Part shown: piece by piece, positions 26,601 to 34,714 of the stretch
Numbering within the stretch: the first letter of the stretch is position 1
Layout: each line of letters starts with the position of its first letter
NCBI GenBank assembly: GCA_017979445.1
Contig: CM030711.1
Coordinates: 44,005,560 to 44,069,559 of the forward strand
From: Akebia trifoliata
Lineage: Eukaryota > Streptophyta > Magnoliopsida > Ranunculales > Lardizabalaceae
Direction: 5' to 3'
Length of the DNA: 64,000 nt
Notes under the pieces: generated by a model
Told to the model about the DNA's origin: nothing
Seen by the model: the letters and a program-made list of their open reading frames with translations, nothing else
The model's database searches: none
Program-made: the position numbers and the translations under genes

Positions 26601-27818
26601 TTCATAATCCCTATTTTTAAAATGTCAAAGACATCAATGCTGTGGTGACAAATTTCTTTTGAATTTAAAATTTCCAAGAAGTTTGCTTTTGCAGTTGTTA
26701 GTTTCAATTGTGCATTAGATTCTCCTGTTTCTTGATGACTTAACTCTTGATGTTTTTCTGTTTTAAAGGGCTTTGAGGACAATAAATATCCGAGAAGAAG
26801 CTGAAAAGTTGAATGTTTGGGTGGCTTATTTTAATTTGGAAAATGAATATGGAAATCCTCGAGAGGTGAAAATGACGAGCTTCTTTGTGACTTTCCCATT
26901 TTTCTTTTCCTTTTTCACTTGCACAGTGATAGTGGCTGCAAGTTCTCTAAATTTTTATCTTTCAGGAGGCTGTCGCGGCTGTCTTCAAAAGGGCGTTGCA
27001 GTATTGTGACCCCAAAAAGGTGTATCTAGCATTGTTAGGAGTATATGAAAGGACCAAACAGCATAAGCTGGCAGATGAGCTTCTTGACCAAATCACCAAG
27101 AAGTTCAAGCACTCTTGCAAGGTATAAAGCCTGATTATCTCCCTTTCTTTTCCCTTCTAAGTTATCAAACTCCTAATACCTTGGTGTTGATAAATTTATA
27201 GGTTTGGTTAAGGCGGATTCAGAGCGTCTTGAATCAAGGGAAAGATGAAACTCAATCTATTGTGAAGCGTGCCCTTCTAAGCCTTCGCCGCAATAAACAT
27301 ATAAAATTCATCTCGCAGACTGCCATCCTTGAGTTCAAATCTGGTGTATCCGATAGAGGGCGATCCATGTTTGAAGAAATATTGCGAGAATATCCAAAGA
27401 GGACTGACTTGTGGAGCATCTATCTTGATCAAGTAAGCTGTAGTTTGCATATTTTAGACAATGTAAAATTGTCCTGCTTCACCTTTAGAGAAATAAATCC
27501 TTACAGTTTTGTCACAAAATTAATAGGAGATTCGACTTGGAGACGTGGAAGTGATTTGTGCATTATTTGAGAGGGCAACAAGTTTAAGTCTCCCCCCCAA
27601 GAAAATGAAGGTGCTACTGCAGGATTTCCATACCAATTTTTTTTTTTTAGCCCGTGTTTTTACCCTTTGTCCGGCTTTACATAATATATCTCTGAACTTT
27701 TGATATGCAGTTTTTGTTCAAGAAATATCTCGAGTTTGAGAAATCTGGCGGCAAGGAAGAACGAGTTGAATATGTCAAAAAGAAGGCAATGGAGTATGTC
27801 GAGAGTTCACTCACTTGA
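612..27818 (+). CDS. RRP5: rRNA biogenesis protein RRP5, 5'-incomplete (C-terminal 1096 residues)
   Basis: RRP5 is a nucleolar pre-rRNA processing factor needed for both 18S and 5.8S/25S maturation; it binds pre-rRNA through S1 domains and recruits small-subunit processome parts through its C-terminal HAT/TPR repeats. I traced 19 exons with GT-AG borders and matching phases: 612-780, 897-1042, 1418-1501, 1620-1720, 1979-2132, 2225-2299, 2396-2546, 6808-7465, 8983-9043, 22018-22163, 22237-22420, 25378-25476, 25691-26100, 26203-26379, 26769-26865, 26966-27121, 27202-27432, 27527-27610, 27711-27818 (TGA 27816-27818). These give 1097 in-frame codons including stop. Plant RRP5 is about 1900 residues, so roughly 800 lie before the window. 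About seven S1 repeats precede an acidic/basic linker and the HAT region. No exon carries a disruption, so the gene looks functional despite 4 kb and 13 kb introns. The short exon 9 is the least certain. Confidence 0.93.
2950..3300 (-). mobile_element. Degenerate LINE-type RNase H fragment
   Basis: Conceptual translation of the minus strand in shifting frames gives stretches such as [14 protein letters not shown] and [17 protein letters not shown]. These resemble the plant RVT_3-type RNase H found at the 3' end of many plant LINEs (a D-S-x-x-V strand, then a R-x-x-N-x-x-A-D-x-L-A helix). There are stops and frame changes, so it is a dead remnant inside RRP5 intron 7. It could also derive from a free-standing RNase H-like gene copy. 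Confidence 0.45.
3990..4945. repeat. Dispersed ~0.9 kb repeat, copy 1 (intron 7 of RRP5)
   Basis: This block matches, in reverse complement, about 20470-21365 in RRP5 intron 9. Shared landmarks include an AAATCAAGTCAAC start, a TTATTAGCCC[AG]TGGTCT core, a GGGGCAGTTTAATAA stretch, an AATTAGGAGAGAGAAA stretch and a GGGTTTACCCTATC block near the far end. It has no ORF. Family unknown; a non-autonomous LTR-type or LARD-like element is possible. Confidence 0.65.
5370..6560 (-). mobile_element. 5'-truncated LINE remnant (zf-RVT region), minus strand
   Basis: Two overlapping minus-strand open stretches (6390 down to 6103, then 6102 down to 5857) together resemble the C-terminal zinc-binding region of plant LINE ORF2 (zf-RVT family). 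A K-L-S-Y-F-V-W-like segment is followed by a cysteine pair (CCKC) and a distal F-K-G-K-E-K-like segment. Downstream on the minus strand it ends in GATAA-type sequence plus a T run at about 5370-5380 (a poly-A tail on the minus strand), as in the complete LINE at 28.6-33.5 kb. No target duplication was found. It lies antisense in RRP5 intron 7. Confidence 0.6.
6808..9043 (+). CDS. RRP5: RRP5 exons 8-9: two further S1 domains and linker
   Basis: Exon 8 (6808-7465) is the longest exon and encodes about 219 residues with two S1 repeats: one around [20 protein letters not shown], the other around [20 protein letters not shown] followed by [19 protein letters not shown]. It ends with phase-2 ct before GTAAGT. 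Exon 9 (8983-9043) continues in phase and encodes [16 protein letters not shown], the opening of the next S1 repeat. The first five residues of exon 9 (GFLGK) are less conserved by eye, so its acceptor could be slightly different. The intervening intron 8 (7466-8982) shows no recognisable feature. Both exons lie between two oppositely oriented copies of one repeat. Confidence 0.85.
9238..9679 (-). repeat. 3' LTR of the Tat-lineage element (442 bp)
   Basis: It aligns with 19307-19893 over its whole length, sharing the ATGGTGACACCGGTGTGGT block and the TTTATTATGTTCCCCAGAG block. It lacks about 150 bp present in the other LTR between the GGGATCT and CTCTTTAAACAGA segments. Terminal dinucleotides are TG and CA, with ATATC just outside. 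Confidence 0.88.
9990..12480 (+). pseudogene. Antisense extra ORF (aORF) of the Tat-lineage element
   Basis: This plus-strand coding relic lies between the minus-strand integrase and the 3' LTR, opposite to gag-pol. An N-terminal region (about 10130-10490) with [17 protein letters not shown] and [16 protein letters not shown] resembles the conserved core of the plant transposon-associated proteins seen as antisense ORFs in Tat elements such as Grande. A lysine-rich patch ([11 protein letters not shown]), proline/serine-rich linkers and a C-terminal coiled-coil-like stretch (about 11920-12290) follow. Several stops and frame changes break it, including a run of 18 G at 11890-11907. Function of aORF proteins is unknown. 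It reads in the same direction as RRP5, so it lies in sense in the RRP5 intron. Confidence 0.65.
12870..13985 (-). pseudogene. Gypsy integrase, degenerate
   Basis: On the minus strand a zinc-binding-like segment ([11 protein letters not shown] near 13800) is followed by a core with [12 protein letters not shown] and a later [13 protein letters not shown] stretch. These match the D-N-G-x-x-F and N-G-Q motifs of gypsy integrases. The C-terminal part (13191 down to 12889) carries [12 protein letters not shown] and a [11 protein letters not shown] segment typical of the integrase C-terminal domain. Stops are frequent in the core. Confidence 0.8.
13971..14495 (-). pseudogene. Second (archaeal-like) RNase H of the Tat element
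   Basis: After the polymerase-linked RNase H comes a second RNase H fold starting at [16 protein letters not shown] (around 14490 on the minus strand) and continuing into [19 protein letters not shown] and a later [13 protein letters not shown] helix. The D-G-S-S opening and the final H/N-x-x-A-D-x-L-A helix match RVT_3-type RNase H. Its presence places the element in the Tat lineage. A stop or frameshift separates the two parts near 14300. Confidence 0.7.
14500..15780 (-). pseudogene. Gypsy reverse transcriptase and linked RNase H, degenerate
   Basis: On the minus strand, fragments include [20 protein letters not shown] (around 15540), the region N-terminal to the catalytic aspartates, then YINDLLVKS near 15330, which corresponds to the Y-x-D-D motif with the first aspartate replaced by asparagine. 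The RNase H part (14868 down to 14500) contains [20 protein letters not shown]. Frameshifts break it into at least three frames. Confidence 0.8.
15941..16490 (-). pseudogene. Gypsy protease region, degenerate
   Basis: Two minus-strand frames carry [19 protein letters not shown], then [19 protein letters not shown], then LRFPTP. The L-V-D-S-G motif is the aspartic-protease active site of a gypsy element, and the surrounding residues match the usual context upstream of a Tat reverse transcriptase. The two frames are offset by a frameshift near 16300. Confidence 0.75.
16528..17852. mobile_element. Nested solo LTR (1.3 kb) inside the gypsy element
   Basis: The block starts TGTTGTCTAAATTT, ends CCCACTCATCA, and is flanked by a perfect 5-bp duplication GACAA (16523-16527 and 17853-17857). 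TG...CA ends plus a 5-bp duplication and no coding capacity fit a solo LTR or a short non-autonomous LTR element. It splits the host element between gag and protease, so it inserted later. Orientation is unresolved. Confidence 0.75.
17900..19230 (-). pseudogene. Gypsy gag, degenerate
   Basis: Reading from about 19220 downward on the minus strand: [13 protein letters not shown], a coiled segment with [20 protein letters not shown], a proline/threonine-rich linker, then the retrotransposon gag core ([51 protein letters not shown]). Several in-frame stops interrupt it. It starts shortly after the primer-binding site, as expected. Confidence 0.82.
19307..19893 (-). repeat. 5' LTR of the Tat-lineage element (587 bp)
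   Basis: It is the longer LTR copy, with TG/CA ends and ATATC immediately outside at 19894-19898. It contains an extra block of about 150 bp (about 19566-19730) missing in the other copy. The primer-binding site lies directly beside it at about 19290-19306 on the minus strand. Confidence 0.88.
20470..21365. repeat. Dispersed ~0.9 kb repeat, copy 2 (reverse of copy 1)
   Basis: Reverse complement of the intron 7 repeat at about 3990-4945. The same landmarks occur in reversed order: GATAGGGTAAACCC near 20550, CTCTCCTAATTTT near 21100, TTATTAAACTGCCCC near 21150 and AGACCACGGGCTAATAA near 21190. No ORF is present. Confidence 0.65.
22018..22420 (+). CDS. RRP5: RRP5 exons 10-11: sixth and start of seventh S1 domain
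   Basis: Exon 10 (22018-22163) encodes [20 protein letters not shown] and [11 protein letters not shown], completing the sixth S1 repeat begun in exon 9. Exon 11 (22237-22420) encodes [16 protein letters not shown] and opens the seventh repeat with [19 protein letters not shown]. The 73-base intron between them is short, with a CTGCAG acceptor. Phase 2 at the first junction and phase 0 at the end agree with neighbours. Confidence 0.92.
22585..23303. mobile_element. hAT-like MITE with degenerate 8-bp duplication
   Basis: A 719-bp non-coding block whose ends read CAATGTTATC on one side and, in reverse complement, AAAGTGTTGTTAAA on the other. This resembles the CAGTGTTGTTAAA termini of plant hAT elements. 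The flanks GCTGAAAT (22577-22584) and GCTGAAAC (23304-23311) look like an 8-bp target duplication with one change. Copies of GCATATG lie near both ends. It sits in RRP5 intron 11. Confidence 0.6.
23590..23647. repeat. (CA)n microsatellite
   Basis: About 58 bases of nearly pure CA dinucleotides with a few CT interruptions near the 3' end. It lies in RRP5 intron 11, at the edge of a copia LTR relic. Confidence 0.95.
23648..25324 (-). mobile_element. Ty1/copia retrotransposon relic, minus strand
   Basis: The minus strand from 24062 to 23820 resembles the C-terminal copia RNase H ([17 protein letters not shown], then [10 protein letters not shown]). Upstream at about 24540-24200 an integrase-like stretch includes [20 protein letters not shown]. 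Short similar blocks, GTGAATAAA...ATGACTCATCT to the terminal CTATCA, occur at about 23672-23761 and 25226-25324 and fit the ends of two LTRs; both begin TGATAG on the minus strand, and a purine-rich GGAAGGAGTGT precedes one. The reverse transcriptase is missing and frames are broken. Confidence 0.7.
25378..27818 (+). CDS. RRP5: RRP5 exons 12-19: last S1 domain, charged linker and HAT repeats
   Basis: Exon 12 and the start of exon 13 finish the last S1 repeat ([17 protein letters not shown], then [17 protein letters not shown]). Exon 13 then encodes a low-conservation acidic linker ending in a lysine-rich helix ([14 protein letters not shown]). Exons 14-19 encode the HAT/TPR-like array: [55 protein letters not shown] and [16 protein letters not shown], each with the HAT pattern of paired aromatic residues. 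The protein ends [17 protein letters not shown] before TGA. This array is the most conserved part of RRP5. Confidence 0.95.
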
Positions 27819-28577
27819 TGATGAAGCGTACTCCCATCTTGAGAAGCAAAATTAAGAGCTATGTACTAATTAAAGAAACAAATTAGAATCTGATGGAGTT
27901 GGTACACCCTTTTATCTCCTGAAGGATCTCAGTTGTTTGGGCTGTTGATTTTCTTTCTGCACAACTGCATTTTAAGAGGTGGTTTTGAGTACAACAACAA
28001 TGATGCTGTAATTTGCAATTTTCCAGCTCCACGATTATGGTAGAGGGGCGACGCAGATTCTTATACTTTATTGACAAGGAATCAGGAGCAAAAATCAGAA
28101 TGATCCTGACATTGTAACATATACGAACACGGATTAGATTGATTTAATTCTGTGAGATGTTTTGATTTCAATTGTGAGTGAATTAGAAGGTGACGAGTGT
28201 GTTAGTATAAAAGATGCATTAGAACATATTGCTGGCTAGTTTCCAGGAAATTGTTTCATGAAAGGAATTGCCTATTTTTGTAACTTAAATGAAATACCAA
28301 ACTAATACGAAGGAGAGATTAATAGAGGGAGGAAACTTCATTCGAGTGAATTTTCTCGTATCTTTTTCAGTTAATTTTGGCCTATATGAATTTTCCATGC
28401 CATTGTTTGGGGTCCATTGGTTTGAGTTACGAACTATATGTCGAAAATATTATTCCAACAGGAAATTTTCGAATCCCAGATCACCTGTTCGCATCAGAGG
28501 AAATGCTTTGTTGTTGTCCGTCTTGTCTCGGAGACATCTTTTCCAAAAGTATATATTAATGCTTAGGTAATGATTAC
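27819..28577 (+). other. RRP5 3' UTR and intergenic sequence
   Basis: T- and A-rich sequence after the RRP5 stop. Poly-A addition somewhere before about 28300 is likely but no single signal stands out. No other gene is visible before the LINE target site at 28578. Confidence 0.5.
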
Positions 28578-28699
28578 TTAATTGATGTTGAGGGGAAGAT
28601 TGGAGTAACATCTTGATGTTGAGGGGAAGACCGGATTTCCTAAAAGTTAACGCTAAGAGATCAATCTTGGTGAGAAAAGTTTCCTTTTAGCTTCCACCG

Positions 28700-29555
28700 T
28701 GGTTCGCGGGTTGTAATGCTTCGAAGCCAGAGTGGAACGAAAGGGGAACTTGGATCCAAATCAGTGGGCTAACTTTGCCTTTAAGAAAACTGGAGAACAG
28801 CTGGGAGGTCTTTTGGAAGTGGATTCGACCACTCTTTGTCGCGCAAGACTGGACTTTGTGAGGTTGAGAGTAGGTTGTTCTCCATGGAAGCTGCCCCAGG
28901 GCCTGTACTTCTGGGTTGACGGTTTCAAATATATGCTGGGGGTGGAGGTAGCTGGCGAAGAAGTTGGGGTCCCGGATTTCTCAGCGGAACTAGAGAAAAG
29001 GACAGTTAGTGGAGACAGCACCTTAGTTGATACAGGTGGATGAGGTGTGGCTCCAGTCGGAGAAGAAGGTCGATCAGTTGGAGCGACCTGGTATATTAGT
29101 TTCTGATAGGGAGTTATCGCATCCGGGGAGAGGAGGCATGCACAACAAGCTTCGAGTCTTTTTGAAATTCAAATCTCGCCTCTGCAGGAGAACACATCTT
29201 TCAAGCATTGAATGCTTGAAGCCACGTCAACAGGTCTCGCAAAAGCAGTCGCAAGTTAGGTCTGCTGGCAAAGGCTGCCAGGAATTTGCAATTTATGAAA
29301 TGGTTACGCAGCAGTGGGGCGGCGGAATCTAAGAAGCCCATTTCTGTTGGTACAGGCCTAATGTGCTCAGGGTCCCAGGGTGTTGATGCTGGATCTGGAT
29401 CTGGATTTGGCGAATCCCATTATCCGAACGCGTCAGGGCTGGGTCGTACTGTCCCGCTGGGGAAGGGCTCAGGCTTAAAATGTTGTGGGCCAGGCCCAAT
29501 GTCAGTTCGAAAAGGCCAGGTGAGGCCTTTTAAGGCCGGTGATGGGTTGGGCTGA
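28700..29555 (+). pseudogene. LINE ORF1 (nucleic-acid-binding protein), degenerate
   Basis: The frame around 28770-28990 gives GEQLGGLLEVDSTTLCRARL, then FVRLRVGCSPWKLPQGLYFW. This matches the conserved middle of plant L1 ORF1 proteins (G-x-x-L-G pattern followed by the R-L-R-V strand). Frameshifts near 29030 and 29290 disrupt the rest, and the expected CCHC knuckle is not clear. Confidence 0.65.
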
Positions 29556-29769
29556 ACCATGGAACAACAGAGTTGTCGCTGAGGGACCGTTTTCAGAGTG
29601 AATTTTCAAAATTGAAGATCTTGAGCCATTTGTCGTGTTGCAATAACTCAAATAAGGAAAGGAATAAAAGATTGAAAAATGAGATTATTCAATTTAAGAG
29701 ATCGGTCGAGGAGTTTCCTCTTACAGCCATAAAAGGGAAGAGAGCTAGAAGGCGCTTAGCAGGTATAAA

Positions 29770-30390
29770 TGTCGATTAAAATCATGTCCAGGAATGTAAG
29801 AGGTTTGCATGCGATGACAAAAAGAGCATCAATTAAAGCCATTTTACATCAGTAGAAACCTTACTTGGTGGTTTTGTAGGAATCAAAGTTAAAGAGGGTG
29901 GGTGATAAGGTGATCAGGGAGTTATGGGGGATTAAGTTTGTGGGGCGGTGCGCTTTTCCTTCGTTGGGGGCTTCAGGAGGTATTATTCTATTGTGAAACA
30001 GAAAGTTGATGGTGGTGGAAGATAATCTCATCGGGGTTTTTTCAGTGTCAGTTTTGTGTAGGCTGATTGGGGAAAATTTTACTTGGGTCTTTTAGGGGTG
30101 TATGAGCCAACGCTAGATAGAGAGCGGAGTCAATTCTGGGAAGAATTAGAGGATATAAGAGAGTGGTGGGACAAACCATCAGTGGTGGGGGGTGATTTCA
30201 ATGTTATCCGCTTTTCTTCCGACAAGTGTGGTGGTTCGAGAATTATTCCAAGAATGCGTAGATTTTTGGATTTTGTGGACTGCAACGAATTGATTGACCT
30301 ACCCCTATGTGGGGGAAGATTCACATGGTCCAATAATCAGGATAACCCAATTCTCATCATATTGGATCGTTTTCTTGTTTCTTTGGATTG
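29770..30390 (+). pseudogene. LINE ORF2 endonuclease domain, degenerate
   Basis: The start KIMSRNVRGLHAMTKR matches the W-N-(V/C)-R-G-L opening of APE-type endonucleases, with W changed to R. Later PSVVGGDFNVIRFSSDK and LPLCGGRFTWSNN match the G-D-F-N and F-T-W-x-N motifs. In-frame stops and one or more frameshifts lie between (about 29850-30080). Confidence 0.8.
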
Positions 30391-30460
30391 AGAATAACAC
30401 TTTGGGAGACTTATTCAAGAAAAGTGGCCGAATCCTATTTCAGATCATTGTCCTATCTCC

Positions 30461-32245
30461 TTGGTGGTTGGGGTACTGCGAAATCGTCCAACACCTTCTA
30501 GATTTGAGAATATGTGGTTGTTGCATCAAGATTTCAATGAGCTAATCCACACTTGGTGGAATGAGACTTCTTTTGAGGGTAGGCCAGAGAAAGTGTTGAG
30601 GCTGAAACTAAAAGCAATCAAAGAAAAATTGAAAATTTGGAATAAAAAAATGTTTGAATATGTGGCAGAAAAGAAGAAGGTCGTGCTTGAGGAGTTACAA
30701 GAGCTTGACGGCAAGGAGGAGAGAGGGTGCTTGGGGGTTGAGGAAATGACGCATTGGGCAAATCTGAAAGTTGAGTTTCAAAAAGTAGCAACTATGGAGG
30801 AAAAAAGTTGGAAACAGAAGTCGAGAGTTCGTTGGCTAAAGGAGAGAGATACTAATACATCGTTTTTCCACCATATGGCGAATGTACATAGTTGGGTTAA
30901 TTTCATTTCTAAGTTGAGAGTCAATGACTCTTGGAAGGTGGGTGAGGAGGAGGTGTGCAAGGGGGTGGAGCAATTCTATAAGAATATGTATATGGAGAAC
31001 CACGTGACATATCTCTTTTAGAGTCTTTGCATTTTGATAGGATTTCTCTTGACCAACAGAGGTGGCTTGAGAGACTTTTTGATGCAGATGAAGTGTGTGT
31101 GTGTGTGGGGAGGGGGGGCGGTTAAAGGTTTGGCTCACAAGGCCCCGGGGTCGGATGATTTTTCTTAGGGTTTCTTTAAAGCTTATTGGGCGATAGTGAG
31201 AGACGATATATTGGCGACTCTTGAATACTTTTACAGGGAAGGTTTCCTTGACCTGTGTTCTAATTGTACTTTCCTTGCCTTGATCCCAAAAAGGTCCGGA
31301 ACGAAAGACATCATGGACCTGAGACCGATTAGTCTTGTGAGTCCTATCTATAAGATTATTTCGAAGGTCCTGGCCTCAAGGCTTAAGAATATGCTTTGTT
31401 ATATCATGGGGTGGGCCCAATGAGCTTTTGTAGTAGGGAGACAAATTTTAGATGGAGTCCTAATAGCGAATGAATGCATCGACTCGCGAAGAAAAGCCAA
31501 TGTCCCGGGGTTAGTTTGCAAAGTGGATCTAGAGAAAGCTTACGATTACGTGAATTTGAATATGGTGAAATACTTGTTGAGGAGGATGGGGTTCGGTGAG
31601 AGATGGGAGTGGTGGATCATGAAATGCATTTCCACTTCAACCTTTTCGATCTTGGTTAACGGATCTCCAATTGGGTTTTTTAGAAGTTCGAGGGAACTTT
31701 GTCAAGAAGATCCATTGTCGCATTTCTTGTTTGTGATAGTTATAGAGGCCTTGGGGAGAATGCTGTATAAGGCGGTGGATAGAGGTGAGTTGTTAGGTTT
31801 CTCTACTAAGGTGGGTGGTCTTGTGATTTCTCATCTTCATTTCGCGAATGACATCTTGATTTTTCTGGATTATTTGCCGAGACAATTGAGCTTTTTAAGT
31901 GGCTTTCTTAGGTGCTTTGAAGCAATTTTTGGGATTCCGGTTAACCTTCGCAAAAGCAAGTTGTTTGTGGTAAGAGAGGTGGATGGGGCGGAAGTGGCTG
32001 CAGCTTCGATTGGATTCCAGTTGGGGGTTCTTCCTTCCACATATCTAGGTCTCCTTTTGGGTATGGGGTATACAAGCAAAGATATTTGGGACCCAGTGCT
32101 CAAAAGGATGGGTAAGAGATTAAGCACATGGAAAGCTAAGCTCTTATCCAAGGGTGGGAAAATCACTCTCATTAAAAATGTTCTGACTAGTATTCCGATC
32201 TACACTTTTTGTTTGTTCTTATTGCCGAGAAGTGTTGAAGTGTAA
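30461..32245 (+). pseudogene. LINE ORF2 reverse transcriptase, degenerate
   Basis: Segments include RVRWLKERDTNTSFFHHMAN (upstream region), FLALIPKRSGTKDIMDLRPI, then VDLEKAYDYVNLNMVKYLL (motif A with its aspartate intact) and HLHFANDILIFLDY (motif C). In motif C the usual F-A-D-D reads F-A-N-D, losing one catalytic aspartate. There are frame changes at about 31020-31190 and 31423-31500. The KITLIKNVLTSIPIYTFCLF segment downstream is typical of plant LINEs. Confidence 0.87.
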
Positions 32246-32289
32246 CTGGACAGAATTTGTCGAGATTTCTTGTGGCATGGCAAAGAGGG

Positions 32290-33290
32290 TGTGAAGAAAC
32301 ATCATTGGGTTTGCTGAAGGAAGCTTTGTTTGTCTAAGAAGAACGGGGGTTTGGGCTTTCGAAATTTTGGCTCTATGAACTCGACTCTATTGGGGAAATG
32401 ACTTTGGAGGTTTGGAGGAGGAGAGGGATAATCTTTGGAGGAAAGTGATTGTGGACAAATTTGGTGTGCCCATGAATGGATGAGAGAGTGGCCGGCTAGA
32501 GGCACTACGAGGTATGGGATGTGGAAGGGTATTCTTAGAAGACTACCTTTATTTAAGAAAAAAGTGAAATTCAAAATAGGAAACGAGAGTAAGGTGAGAA
32601 TTTTGGAGGATTGGTGGTGCGGGGAAGGACCTCTTAAAGACCTTTTCCCGGATCTTTTTGTTTTGTCTTCGAAAAAAAATTAAGTTATTTCTCATGTCAG
32701 TAACTTCACAAATGGGATGACTAACTGAGACTTTGGTTTTAGAAGAATTTTTAATGATTGGGAGGTGGATATTTTAAGGAGATTAGTTTTCTTGGTGGAG
32801 AATAGCTATATAAGGAGATCCTCGGACGACCAGAGATTGTGGAGTGGCGTTAGGGATGGGAAATTCACGGTGAAATCTATGTATGCTGGTATCGGTCCAA
32901 GGAATGCTTTGTCTTTCCCTCATACTCTTGTCTGAGGTGGTAAAGTCCCTCATAAGATATCGATCTTTCTGTGGATGGCGGCGATGGGTAGACTCCCAAC
33001 CATGGACCAATTAATCAAAAGAGGTTTTATTTCGTCGAATCAATGTTGTTTGTGTAGATCTTAGGCGGAAACGGTGGACCATTTACTCATTCATTGCCGA
33101 GTGGCACATCACATTTGGTCGCATTTCTTATCCTTATTTGAGCTAGTGGGTTGTCTTCCTTGCTCAGTTAAGTCAATTTTAGAATCTTGGCTGGTTTGGG
33201 GAAGTTCGTTTATGTCTTCTAAATGGATTCTGCGGTACTTAGCCCCTTTTGCGATCTGTTGGGGCATTTAGTTAGATCGTAATGGGTGCA
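32290..33290 (+). pseudogene. LINE ORF2 C-terminal region with zf-RVT domain
   Basis: Fragments FKIGNESKVRILEDWWCGEGP (about 32570), KVPHKISIFLWMAAMGRLPT (after 32940) and NQCCLCRS...AETVDHLLIHCRVA (about 33040-33110) match the zinc-binding reverse-transcriptase region of plant LINEs, including the C-x-x-C and H-x-x-x-x-C ligands. Stops separate them. No RNase H domain follows. Confidence 0.8.
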
Positions 33291-33617
33291 TTTTTTAGGG
33301 AAAAGTTTCTTCGGTGGATCGATTGGTTTTATCAATTTTAGAGATTCTTTTCACTTGGAGCAAGCTTTATAAGGAGTTTAAGTGGGTCCTTTTTGAGGAT
33401 TTTGTTGCGAGATGGGATAGGAATTGTTCTTTGACGTGCATTTTGCTTTTTTGTTGTTTTTCTTTGTATTGGGTGGGTTCCCTTGACCCCCGACCTTTTG
33501 TTGATCTTTAACAAATTCATCTTTATCGATAAAAAAAATATATATTTAATTGATGTTCATTCACAAAATACTATCTAATGCAAAGCACAAAATTTGGGGG
33601 TGTTAAACTGCACCCTA

Positions 33618-33925
33618 ATTCACATTGGAGCCCTCCAAATCCATTTTAACAATTGCCAGAGTCACTAAATTCACATTGGGAAATTCAGTTGGAACCCTCC
33701 AAATCCACTTCAACTTGCAAGAGTCACTAATTCACATAGGCAAATTCACACTAAGTCACTAATTAACTTGCAAGAGTCACTAATTCACATTGGCAAATTC
33801 ACACTAAATCACATTGGCAAATTCAGTTGGCGCCCTCCAAATCCATTTTAAATTGCAAGAGTCAGTAATTCACATTGGCAAATTCACACTAAATCACATT
33901 GGCAACTTAACTTGCAAGAGTCAAC
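33618..33925. repeat. Degenerate tandem repeat array
   Basis: Variable-length units are built from three modules: GCCCTCCAAATCCA, TTGCAAGAGTCACTAA and TTCACATTGGCAAATTCA. The second and third recur four or more times in about 300 bases. The array starts about 60 bases after the LINE. No coding frame. Confidence 0.8.
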
Positions 33926-34714
33926 TCAGATTTAGCCGAGTTTATAGTGGTTCCAAATTGATTTATGGCCCACCGATCACATAATCCTTTTTGCAAAATT
34001 ACATTGGATGATCTTGACGTCGAGAACAGTCAAACTGGATAATATTACTTGGGATTATTATACATTTTCCTATCCTAGGGATACATTTTTATTGGGAATT
34101 CCTAGCATCCCATCCCAACCATTAGTTTGATGGACAGGTGAGCTTGTGTGTGTTACCTAAGAGATGCTTATATGTAGAACTGTTGATAGATTGGATCAGA
34201 TTCAAAACCTGATCTGTTCCAACCCAATAATTTTGGGCCCAGATCAACTATTTGGGTTTCAATTAGGATCCGATTTGATAACTAATTGGATTATTTTTGG
34301 ATCAATTGTGTCTTGATCCGACAATATGTTTGAAAAAATATAAAATAATGTATATTTATTCTATATATTTTATTTAGGTACATTGTGTATATATCTATAT
34401 ATATTTTTATCAAATCAAATTGGATTGGATTAGGATTAGGATTGTTCTGAAATATTTATTTATTTTATTATTATTTGTTTGGGGTGGGGTGGGGATTGGA
34501 TATGGAATACCACATTATATCAGATCAGGTTTGGGGCTTAAAATGACATACCCGATTGGGTTGGTTACTTGGATTGTACCAACCCAATACATCGACAGAC
34601 CATAAATGTGGTCTGAAGCTAGAGTTGCCAATCTACTCAATTGTAAAGGTATTAGGTACACTTCATAAATTGATTTTCCTACCAAAACTGTCCTCAGATT
34701 TATTATAAAAAAAA
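33926..34714. other. AT-rich intergenic DNA
   Basis: It contains many GATC-type runs (GATCCGA, TTGGATCA) around 34180-34330 and GGGTTGG/CCAACCC words near both ends (34220 and 34557-34585), as in some plant hAT-like non-autonomous elements. Boundaries cannot be set and no gene is visible. Confidence 0.4.

Larger units (their letters stand above)
28590..33545 (+). mobile_element. Near full-length LINE (L1-type non-LTR retrotransposon), inactivated
   Basis: About 5 kb with ORF1, endonuclease, reverse transcriptase and zf-RVT regions in order, a short A-rich tail (about 33529-33540), and a 12-bp target duplication TTAATTGATGTT at 28578-28589 and 33546-33557. Reading frames are broken many times. 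It lies between RRP5 and the IQM gene, in the same direction as both. A 33-base spaced duplication of TTGATGTTGAGGGGAAGA occurs at its 5' edge (28582 and 28614), so the exact first base could be nearer 28614. Confidence 0.88.

Noticed and set aside
33560..33930. CRISPR-like array
   Set aside because: The units vary in length and order without unique spacers, and the DNA is plant nuclear.
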